Origin: Nitrososphaerales archaeon
Lineage (GTDB): Archaea > Thermoproteota > Nitrososphaeria > Nitrososphaerales > CADDZS01
Assembly (NCBI GenBank): GCA_030043455.1
Contig: JASHXQ010000228.1
Location: 1 to 18,207, forward strand
Length of the DNA stretch: 18,207 nucleotides
Direction of reading: 5' to 3'
In this document: piece by piece, positions 12,137-18,207 of the stretch
Position numbering within the stretch: position 1 is the stretch's first letter
Layout: each line of letters begins with the position of its first letter
Position numbers and translations under genes: made by a program
Notes under the pieces: generated by a model
What the model saw: the letters and a program-made list of their open reading frames with translations, nothing else
Databases searched by the model: none
What the model was told of the DNA's origin: nothing

Positions 12137-13777
12137 GGCTGCCGCCTTTACGAAGTTGAAATAGCTTGGCTCGGGTTTCCCGGGTCGACTGATATATTCA
12201 GGGTGGTATTGCGTTGCAAAATAGAATGGATGCTCCCTGATTTCTAGAATTTCTGTCCTTCTCCGGTCATCACTAAAAGCAGTGAAATGCATTCCAGCCT
12301 TTTCGAAGATCGGTAAATACTCTTGATTTAACTCGTAGCGGTGTCGGTGCCGTTCGCGAATTTGGTGTTTTTGATAAATTCGTGCGGCCAAGGTTCCGTC
12401 CATGATTTCGATATCGTGTCCACCCAGCCGCATGGAACCGCCAAGATCTTTCACCAGCTTTTGTTCCGGAAGGAGGTCGATCACCGGATTATCTGTTTGG
12501 GGGTTTAGCTCAGTCGAGTTCGCATCCACTAACCCCAGTACATGCCTCGCAAAAGAGACGATCGCCATCTGGAAACCAAAACACAATCCAAGATAGGGAA
12601 CTGCATTTTCTCTCGCATAATTCGCTGCCAAAATTTTTCCTTCGCTGCCCCTTTTCCCGAATCCCTGTGGAATCAAGATCCCGTGGAATTCCGAAAGCTT
12701 ACGCAAAGCTTCCGGATTGGTCTCGATATCTTGCGAATCTACATCCTCGATGATGACGCGTAAGCCCTGCAGAGCGCCTGCGTGAGCTAGCGCTTCATTT
12801 ACTGATGCGTAACTGTCAGCAAGGGAGACGTACTTGCCGACCATTGCAATTTTGACTGCATCCTTCACAGAGACAAATTGATCCGCGACTTTCTGCCATT
12901 TTTCAAAATTGAGGACCCGCGGTGCAACTCGCAATCTCTCGCATATGGTTTCTATAATACCTTCGGATCGGAGAATCTCGGGGACTTGATAGATTGATTT
13001 CGCGTCAGGATTGGAAATTACACTTTTCAACTCGACGCTGGTGAACAGAGAGATTTTTTCTCGCGTATCCTTGGTGAGCTTGTTTTGGGATCTTACAACA
13101 ATGACATCAGGCTGGATACCGATCCTTCTGAGTTCCTGTACGCTATGTTGCGTCGGTTTGGTTTTTTGTTCGCCCACAGGCTCCAGCACTGGAGCAAGAG
13201 TTACGTGGATGAACACTGAATTGGAAGCACCCTCTTCCAGCCTGATTTGCCGGAAAGCCTCGAGAAAGGGTAGACTTTCAATATCACCGACAGTGCCTCC
13301 ACATTCAACTAGGAGGATGTCGGTATCAGTTTCGTTAGCTACCGTTCGGATCCTTTCTTTTATGGCGTCAGTAATGTGGGGAATGATCTGCACGCATTTT
13401 CCCAGGTATTTGCCATTTCTCTCCTCTTGAATCACTTTGAGATAGACGGATCCAGTCGTCAAGTTGTGATCCCGGGTGAGGTTAATGTCGAGAAATCGCT
13501 CGTAATTCCCGATGTCCATGTCGGTCTCGCCACCGTCATCAGTGACGAAAACCTCACCATGAGCGATTGGATTCATGGTCCCTGCATCGACATTCAGATA
13601 GGGATCGATTTTGAGGCAACTCACAGAAAAGCCGGAAAGCTGCAATAGCTTCGCTATAGATGCAGAAGTAATCCCCTTGCCGAGACCGGACATTACACCT
13701 CCGGTCACAAATACGTATTTTCTCGGCGTCACCGTTAACTTGGCGTCGGGAGCATCGTAAAAAGAATCTTCAGGCAC
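12110..13777 (-). CDS. pyrG: CTP synthase
   Basis: CTP synthase makes CTP from UTP, ATP and glutamine, the last step of de novo pyrimidine nucleotide synthesis. The 555-residue product is full length. The synthetase domain (about 18-285) has FVTGGVMSGLGKGITSASIA at 23-42, SCLKIDPYLNVDAGTMNP, and ECGGTVGDIES at 158-168. The glutaminase domain has the nucleophile Cys399 in LGLCFGFQ and the partners His525 and Glu527 in QYHPEY. The usual P-G-G-F-G near the oxyanion hole reads P-Q-G-F-G at 370-374. The start is GTG at 13777. A minus-strand ATATAA lies 26 bases before it, so the transcript may begin at the GTG itself. It lies 52 bases after the PhoU/AbrB gene but seems to have its own promoter. 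The end overlaps the HypE-like gene by 27 bases. Confidence 0.96.
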   Translation of the reverse strand: MPEDSFYDAPDAKLTVTPRKYVFVTGGVMSGLGKGITSASIAKLLQLSGFSVSCLKIDPYLNVDAGTMNPIAHGEVFVTDDGGETDMDIGNYERFLDINLTRDHNLTTGSVYLKVIQEERNGKYLGKCVQIIPHITDAIKERIRTVANETDTDILLVECGGTVGDIESLPFLEAFRQIRLEEGASNSVFIHVTLAPVLEPVGEQKTKPTQHSVQELRRIGIQPDVIVVRSQNKLTKDTREKISLFTSVELKSVISNPDAKSIYQVPEILRSEGIIETICERLRVAPRVLNFEKWQKVADQFVSVKDAVKIAMVGKYVSLADSYASVNEALAHAGALQGLRVIIEDVDSQDIETNPEALRKLSEFHGILIPQGFGKRGSEGKILAANYARENAVPYLGLCFGFQMAIVSFARHVLGLVDANSTELNPQTDNPVIDLLPEQKLVKDLGGSMRLGGHDIEIMDGTLAARIYQKHQIRERHRHRYELNQEYLPIFEKAGMHFTAFSDDRRRTEILEIREHPFYFATQYHPEYISRPGKPEPSYFNFVKAAASRKVAVLV

Positions 13778-13799
13778 AACGCTGGTTGTAGTTCTTGTC

Positions 13800-13805
13800 T
13801 TATAT
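13800..13805 (-). promoter_or_regulatory. TATA-like element for pyrG
   Basis: The minus strand reads ATATAA, centred 26 bases before the GTG start. It lies in the 52-base gap after the PhoU/AbrB gene and supports separate, leaderless transcription of pyrG. Confidence 0.5.
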
Positions 13806-13829
13806 TCGTTTCTTCCAGAACAGATCCGT

Positions 13830-14816
13830 TTAGGCGGGGTTCATGGGAGAGACCAGATCTCCCACGTCACGTTGGCAACGTGCGATTCTTTCGATGGTAT
13901 CTGCTAGGTGAAAAATCTCCGCGGGGGAATCGCTGGTAATCTCTCTCAGCGAAGTAACGAGCCTCTCGAGTTTGTGTGAATCATCGAGGACTCTCTGCGC
14001 CAATCTGAAATCCCTCTGGATGAAACTCCGCACTGCATTAGCTTGGAGAGTGTCAAGTAGATCTTTTAGTTCTTCAATTTTTTTGCGCACCTCGGGAGGG
14101 ATTCCCCCTAACTTGGAAACAGAGTCAGACAGCTCCACCGCATAGTCTCCAGCGGTTTCCAGTGAGCTGGCGGCCACCCTGTAATCCAAGCAGTCGATCG
14201 ACGTGAGTCCGAACTTGCTCGCAGATAGCGGTTCTCTGACCGCTGTGCGGATGAGCCGCACTAAAAGAAAGTGAAGTCGATCAACCTCGTCGTCTCTCTG
14301 CGCTACCGATTCAAAATTGGAAGTTTCACCGGAAGAGACCTGTCGCAGAGTGTCAGAAATCATTGCCCTAACAATGGTGCTAATTCTCAGAAAGATTTTG
14401 CTCGGCTCGACTGCCATTTTATCTACTAAAAACTGGCTCGTAATAGTTCTTGCATCCTCTTCCACCACTTCCAGTCCGATGAGAAGTTTGATGGATGAGA
14501 TTATTCTGGACCGGTCTCTGGATGAGATGACTTCCCGCCCGGAGATTCTGATCAGGTCGTAGCCGAGAAGGTACGCGGCAGTGATTTCATTGGGGATCCC
14601 ATCATTGCTATATTTAGATGGGTAGGCAATGGCGATTTCTCTCTCCCCACGATCTTCGCTTCCGTCTTTTGGTGGGTAAATCAAAAGACCCCCGTCTGCA
14701 GCCTCGTCCATGGTGACGACTGAGCCTTTTTTGAGCGAGGTTCTCCGTACCCACTCCTTTGGAAGGGAAACGAGTAGGGTTGCTCCCCCCATTTCTTGGA
14801 GCTTACGCAATTGCAT
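13830..14816 (-). CDS. PhoU-domain regulator with N-terminal AbrB-like DNA-binding domain
   Basis: The 328-residue product combines an AbrB/MazE-like swapped-hairpin DNA-binding domain (about 3-48; GATLLVSLPKEWVRRTSLKKGS) with an all-helical C-terminal part that matches tandem PhoU domains (about 130-215 and 220-322, e.g. YRVAASSLETAGDYAVELSD and FHLADTIERIARCQRDVGDL). Archaeal proteins of this layout are usually annotated as phosphate uptake regulators. That function is assumed from the family; no pst phosphate transporter genes are in the window. The start is ATG, with a TATA-like stretch about 30 bases upstream. A perfect 10-base palindrome, TATCTAGATA, begins at the start codon and could be an autoregulatory operator. 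It is divergent from the S-component-like gene, with 66 bases between starts. Confidence 0.9.
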   Translation of the reverse strand: MQLRKLQEMGGATLLVSLPKEWVRRTSLKKGSVVTMDEAADGGLLIYPPKDGSEDRGEREIAIAYPSKYSNDGIPNEITAAYLLGYDLIRISGREVISSRDRSRIISSIKLLIGLEVVEEDARTITSQFLVDKMAVEPSKIFLRISTIVRAMISDTLRQVSSGETSNFESVAQRDDEVDRLHFLLVRLIRTAVREPLSASKFGLTSIDCLDYRVAASSLETAGDYAVELSDSVSKLGGIPPEVRKKIEELKDLLDTLQANAVRSFIQRDFRLAQRVLDDSHKLERLVTSLREITSDSPAEIFHLADTIERIARCQRDVGDLVSPMNPA

Positions 14817-14825
14817 ATCTAGATA
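14816..14825. promoter_or_regulatory. Perfect palindrome at the PhoU/AbrB start, candidate operator
   Basis: TATCTAGATA is identical on both strands and overlaps the first base of the ATG and the expected transcription start of the PhoU/AbrB gene. The same half-site (AGATA or TATCT) recurs at 14840-14850 as AGATA-T-TATCT and again at 14858-14862. A dimeric AbrB-like domain could bind such sites, but AT-rich promoters produce such words easily. Confidence 0.4.
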
Positions 14826-14839
14826 ACTTTAGAGATTTT

Positions 14840-14862
14840 AGATATTATCTTAATATATATCT
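14840..14862. promoter_or_regulatory. Divergent promoter core between PhoU/AbrB and S-component-like genes
   Basis: The AT-rich block contains ATAATATCT on the minus strand, about 30 bases before the ATG at 14816. On the plus strand TTAATATATATC lies about 27 bases before the ATG at 14883. Both spacings fit TATA elements of leaderless genes, so the two genes appear to share back-to-back promoters. Confidence 0.5.
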
Positions 14863-14882
14863 TCCAGCCGGCAGCCGGTTTC

Positions 14883-15677
14883 ATGGGTTTGTTGAAACCT
14901 GGCAGTACTGCGAGATTCGTAACTTCTACGGCCACGTGTGCCGCGCTTTATGCGATTGTGAATATTCTGACGGCCGTGATCAGGACGCCATGGGGGATCG
15001 GGGAATTTAGGCCCGGAGTGGTGATTCCCGCTTTTTACGCTCTGGTTTTCGGCCCCCTGCCAGCAGCCCTAGGGGCGGGGATCGGATCCTTCATTGGGGA
15101 TATGCTTTCTCTCGTAGGTAGCGGAGGAAGTACACCACTACTTGCAATTGTTGCCGGAGGGATCGGCAATTTCCTTGGGTTTCTGGTCTTGGGCTGGGTT
15201 TATCAGAAAATCAAGGGATGGAAGGGCTTCATTTTAGGCACCACTAGTGGTCTGTTTGTGGGCAATCTGTGGGCAGGCGCGGCAGTTGTGTTTTTACTTG
15301 GACTACCTGCCATACTCACTCTAGGCTTCCTGGAATTTTGGTTTGGCACTATGTTCCCCTTTGTGGTGATTTTTGTGCCGGCCCTATTACGCGCCATGAG
15401 ACCGTATTCCAGCCAGTTATCAGCGAATTCCAGCTATCCGGAACTCGTGGAACCTCAGAAAAAAGTTCTTTGGACCTGGACGATACTGGTATCGGTGTTG
15501 GTCCTTGCAAGTCTCGGAGTCTTCCTTGCTTTCGAGTCGAGCTTGAGCTCCAGTTTCAGTATTTTCTGGGTGGAGGTTCTTCTGATCGTTTCCGCCATCT
15601 CCGCAATAGTGATGGGAGCTTTCATCCCGAACATTAGCAGAGCCAAACCGGTTCCTGTAGTCTCCGCCGGAAAATAG
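14883..15677 (+). CDS. ECF-transporter S-component-like membrane protein
   Basis: The 264-residue product is an integral membrane protein. Residues 1-172 form about six hydrophobic segments with the style of ECF vitamin-transporter substrate-binding (S) subunits: FRPGVVIPAFYALVFGPLPA at 42-61, GAGIGSFIGDMLS at 64-76, and later GGIGNFLGFLVLGW and LEFWFGTMFP. A polar loop (172-195) and two further membrane segments (about 196-216 and 227-249) follow; this C-terminal pair is not part of a standard S component. S components need EcfA ATPases and EcfT, none of which is in the window. The substrate is unknown. Pantoate kinase starts 45 bases downstream on the same strand, suggesting a pantoate or pantothenate link (inference). 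The ATG lies about 27 bases after a TATA-like stretch, so the transcript is probably leaderless. Confidence 0.78.
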   Translation: MGLLKPGSTARFVTSTATCAALYAIVNILTAVIRTPWGIGEFRPGVVIPAFYALVFGPLPAALGAGIGSFIGDMLSLVGSGGSTPLLAIVAGGIGNFLGFLVLGWVYQKIKGWKGFILGTTSGLFVGNLWAGAAVVFLLGLPAILTLGFLEFWFGTMFPFVVIFVPALLRAMRPYSSQLSANSSYPELVEPQKKVLWTWTILVSVLVLASLGVFLAFESSLSSSFSIFWVEVLLIVSAISAIVMGAFIPNISRAKPVPVVSAGK

Positions 15678-15722
15678 ATCGTCCCTCGGCAGCGGCATCA
15701 ATCCCACTTCAGTCATCGCAAG

Positions 15723-16676
15723 ATGAAGCAATCCAGAACTGTGTACGTGCCTTCCGGGGTTTCCAGTTTTTTTGAAATCTGTGACCGAGACCCGCACGGC
15801 AGTGCGATCAAGGATCCCCTTCAGATTGGTGCTCGTGGGGGTGGTTTCATCATCCGAAGGGGCACGAAGACCACCGCTTCGTTCAACTCTGACTCCAAAG
15901 TCGATGAGATTAACATCAACGGACGGAAAGCCCCCGAGGCAAGGACCTCTCTTGAAGTAATCCGTTTAATTCGGAAACGGTACGAGATACCGTCTCTCAA
16001 GATCTTCCACAAGATTGAACCTCCCATCGGCCAGGGATTCGGCACAAGTGGTGCGGGGGCTTTAGCTTGTTCCATCGCTGTCGGCGACTTGCTGGAGTTG
16101 AAATTTACGCTATCTAGAGCAGCTGAATTTGCGCACGTTTCCGAGCTCAACAGCGTCACCGGACTCGGCACAGTCATTTCTCTAGCTTCTGGCACAGGCG
16201 GGATTGGACTCGTCACGGAGCCTGGCACTTATTCAGTCGGTAGGACGGACGCTATCCTCTCGAATCCGGACGATTACACTTTGGTGTGTGCCGCCTTTGG
16301 AATGATTGAAAAGTCCTCAGTCCTCTCCAACGAGAGGTCGCGCGGGGCCATCAACCGGTTCGGCAGGAAGACCCTCGAAACTATTCTTGAAGATCCTTCC
16401 CCGGAAAAGCTGCTAGCTGCATCGAGGCTTTTCTCCGAGGAAACCGGGTTGGCTTCAAGAACACTCTTGAACCTGTCAGATAAGGCTGTGAATGCCGGAG
16501 CTTTAGGCGCAACTCCTAATATGATCGGGAACGCGATTCATTGTCTGGTGGAGAAGATGAAGTACAAGCGATTCATGCAAGTTTTTTCCGGCTTGGTTCC
16601 GAAAGAATCGATCTTCGAAACAGATCTCGTCCAGAGCGGCCCTAGATTTTTACCTCCTGATCTGCACAATCTTTAA
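15723..16676 (+). CDS. Pantoate kinase (archaeal CoA pathway)
   Basis: Pantoate kinase phosphorylates pantoate to 4-phosphopantoate, the first step of the archaeal route to 4'-phosphopantothenate and coenzyme A. The 317-residue product is a GHMP-superfamily kinase. The N-terminal element is VYVPSGVSSFFEICD at 7-21, followed by GARGGGFIIRRG. The phosphate-binding motif is PIGQGFGTSGAGAL at 101-114, a strong match to the pantoate kinase form, and GTGGIGL follows. In this family the first motif usually reads P-G-H; here it is P-S-G (10-12). The length fits family members (about 290-320). The start is ATG without an evident ribosome binding site. Probably co-transcribed with the upstream S-component-like gene. 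The partner phosphopantothenate synthetase is not in this window. Confidence 0.88.
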   Translation: MKQSRTVYVPSGVSSFFEICDRDPHGSAIKDPLQIGARGGGFIIRRGTKTTASFNSDSKVDEININGRKAPEARTSLEVIRLIRKRYEIPSLKIFHKIEPPIGQGFGTSGAGALACSIAVGDLLELKFTLSRAAEFAHVSELNSVTGLGTVISLASGTGGIGLVTEPGTYSVGRTDAILSNPDDYTLVCAAFGMIEKSSVLSNERSRGAINRFGRKTLETILEDPSPEKLLAASRLFSEETGLASRTLLNLSDKAVNAGALGATPNMIGNAIHCLVEKMKYKRFMQVFSGLVPKESIFETDLVQSGPRFLPPDLHNL

Positions 16677-16707
16677 CTTCGGCTGAAACTTACTTACGCG
16701 GTCGGCC

Positions 16708-16723
16708 ACCCATAGTTGTGGGT
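16708..16723 (+). other. Small hairpin in the pantoate kinase-smc gap
   Basis: ACCCA and TGGGT form a 5-base stem around a 6-base loop (TAGTTG). It lies 32 bases after the pantoate kinase stop, with no T-run behind it. The 118-base gap 16677-16794 holds this hairpin and the smc promoter candidate; I see nothing else in it. Confidence 0.25.
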
Positions 16724-16768
16724 CTCGCATGCTCTGATTGAGTTCTCGGGACTTGCAGATCGGGGCCG

Positions 16769-16774
16769 TATTAG
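16769..16774 (+). promoter_or_regulatory. Weak TATA-like element for smc
   Basis: The plus strand reads TATTAG, centred about 24 bases before the TTG at 16795. The sequence is a weak match, but the spacing is the same as for the other leaderless candidates. Confidence 0.3.
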
Positions 16775-16794
16775 GATTTGAGTGTCCCCAATCT

Positions 16795-18207
16795 TTGGTT
16801 TATTTGAAGAAAATCGAGACGAGGGGCTTCAAATCCTTGGGGTCCCGGTTGATGTCGACGTCGGTGGAGAGGGGCTTTGTGGCGATCACTGGTCCGAATG
16901 GTTCGGGGAAGAGTAACCTACTCGACGCGGTGATTTTCTGCCTTGGAGAAAATAGTCCCAAAACTCTTCGGGTGCCCAATCTCGGTGCACTCATCTACGA
17001 TGGTTCGGTGGAAGAGCAAAAGCCATCTTCAGCGAAGGTCACACTTCAATTTGACAACAGTGATCGGCGGGTGCCTGTCGACTCGGATTCCATCAGCATC
17101 TCCAGAGAGTTGAAGCAGAGCGGTGAAAGCATCTATTCGTTAAACGGGAAACATATCCAGCGCAATAACCTTTCAGAGCTGCTGGAAGTGGCTCTTGTAA
17201 CCTCCCGGGGGTTGAATATTGTCCTCCAGGGGATGATCACCCGCATTTCAGAGCTTATCCCCGATGAAAAGCGCAAACTGATCGAGCAAATGGTCGGTGT
17301 CGCGCAGTTCGACGAAAAAAAGGATGCGGCCATGAAGCAGCTCACGGATGCGGACCGGAAACTGGAGATCGCGATGGCCAAAATCGGGGAGATTCGAGAC
17401 AGAGTGCAACAGCTTGAGGCTGAAAGAAATGATCAGCTCAGGGTGAAACAGCTCGAAGATCAGGTGAGGTGGCTGAGGGCCGCCTCCGTTTCCGCCAGAC
17501 TTGGGAGGGTTAGGGCAATTGCTTCCCAAAGGAAGACTTCTGTCTTGGATTTCGCTGAAAGGTTGAAGCAACTACAGGCACGGCAATTTGAGATCCAGAC
17601 AGCGATCGATTCCTCTGATGCTGAAAGAAGCTCACTGATCAAGTCGGCCATGGATGCAGGGGCAGCAAAAGTTGAGCTCGAGGTTGGTAAGCTGACAAAT
17701 GAGCTGGAAGCCTTGAGACGAGAAAGAAGTGAAGCAAATGAATTCGTCGAGAAAACAAGACAGATCCTCCCTACCCTTGAACAAATGGCTGCCTCTCAAG
17801 AAGCCGGTCAACTCAGACAGGAAGAACAAATAAATGCTCTAAAAAGTCGACTCGAAGATTCCGACAAGGAAAAGCAGGCCATCATTTTGGAGCAAAGTCA
17901 TCTCTCGGCTGATCGTGCTTTTCTAGAAAGAGAGATCAGCGAAGCCAGAAAAAGACAAGACTCATTGAGGCAACGAAAGGACGCACAAGATCGGAAGATC
18001 CAGTTCGCCAAAGATCATTTCAATAAGCTGACTGCTGACCTGCGTGCCGCCCGAGATCGAAAAAGCTCCACATCGGACAAGATGAAATTTCTGGAGGATA
18101 GTCTGACCAAGGCGACGAACAGTATTCGGTCGCTTGAGGATCTCTTATCGTCTCAGCGGGCCGAGCTCAGCGATCTCAGAACTTCCAGGATAAAGATGGA
18201 GAGGCTG
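16795..18207 (+). CDS. smc: Chromosome segregation protein SMC (5' part, continues past window)
   Basis: SMC proteins are ATP-driven DNA-organising machines that act in chromosome compaction and segregation. The frame is open for 471 codons to the window edge. The N-terminal head is clear: MVYLKKIETRGFKSLG at 1-16, Walker A GPNGSGKS at 33-40, then NLLDAVIFCLGENSPKTLRV and the glutamine-loop region ending VLQGMITRISELIPDEKRK. From about residue 170 the sequence becomes a long heptad-rich coiled coil of Glu, Lys, Arg, Gln and Leu, the first arm toward the hinge. The hinge, second arm and Walker B head lie outside. The start is TTG at 16795, which gives the MV-hydrophobic-KKIE N-terminus typical of the family; the TTG at 16804 would remove three conserved residues. 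The gene lies 118 bases after pantoate kinase. Confidence 0.93.
   Translation, partial: MVYLKKIETRGFKSLGSRLMSTSVERGFVAITGPNGSGKSNLLDAVIFCLGENSPKTLRVPNLGALIYDGSVEEQKPSSAKVTLQFDNSDRRVPVDSDSISISRELKQSGESIYSLNGKHIQRNNLSELLEVALVTSRGLNIVLQGMITRISELIPDEKRKLIEQMVGVAQFDEKKDAAMKQLTDADRKLEIAMAKIGEIRDRVQQLEAERNDQLRVKQLEDQVRWLRAASVSARLGRVRAIASQRKTSVLDFAERLKQLQARQFEIQTAIDSSDAERSSLIKSAMDAGAAKVELEVGKLTNELEALRRERSEANEFVEKTRQILPTLEQMAASQEAGQLRQEEQINALKSRLEDSDKEKQAIILEQSHLSADRAFLEREISEARKRQDSLRQRKDAQDRKIQFAKDHFNKLTADLRAARDRKSSTSDKMKFLEDSLTKATNSIRSLEDLLSSQRAELSDLRTSRIKMERL

Noticed and set aside
13011..13430. 139-codon open frame on the plus strand
   Set aside because: It lies entirely antisense to the conserved synthetase domain of pyrG and has no family resemblance.
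15269..15637. 122-codon open frame inside the S-component-like gene
   Set aside because: It is an alternative frame of a gene with clear membrane segments and promoter; the composition is not protein-like.
16690..16770. Possible tRNA in the gap before smc
   Set aside because: There is one 5-base hairpin and a GTTC-like word, but no matching acceptor stem, D-arm or GTTCRANNC T-loop could be assembled on either strand.

Overview
The window reads as a gene-dense archaeal chromosome segment of roughly balanced base composition. The archaeal markers are RadA with a RadA-like paralogue, an archaeal-type AsnRS, archaeal RqcH (NFACT), RIO2, an Sm-like protein, pantoate kinase of the archaeal CoA pathway and a PhoU protein with an AbrB-like N-terminus. 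The gene set and the SMC N-terminus (MVYLKKIE) would fit Nitrososphaerota (Thaumarchaeota) or a close TACK relative. That placement is inference; no rRNA or lineage-defining metabolic gene is present. No mobile element, CRISPR array, tRNA or rRNA is supported, and no gene-free stretch exceeds about 150 bases.

Layout. Positions 1-8399 are a run of minus-strand genes, transcribed right to left: rqcH, a CBS/zinc-ribbon protein, a Mut7-C RNase-domain protein, an AMMECR1 protein, asparaginyl-tRNA synthetase, RadA, and a large secreted surface protein that leaves the window at position 1. Spacing from the CBS gene to radA is tight (9-44 bases, depending on the asnS start), so this looks like one operon that may sit under its own promoter just after rqcH.

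Positions 8544-12136 alternate strand gene by gene: a small membrane protein (+), a RadA/RadB-like ATPase lacking a key glutamate (-), an Sm-like protein (+), RIO2 kinase (-) and a HypE-like/AIR-synthase-related protein (+). Divergent starts share promoter gaps of about 135-145 bases, and convergent stops overlap by 4, 4 and 27 bases.

Positions 12110-14816 carry pyrG and a PhoU/AbrB regulator on the minus strand. This pair is divergent from a plus-strand run of an ECF-type S-component-like membrane protein, pantoate kinase and the 5' part of smc, which leaves the window at 18207.

Common themes are information processing (recombination, chromosome structure, RNA binding, ribosome maturation and rescue, tRNA charging) and cofactor or nucleotide synthesis. 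At least eight genes appear to start with TTG. Many starts lie about 20-35 bases downstream of an AT-rich TATA-like element, which points to largely leaderless transcription.
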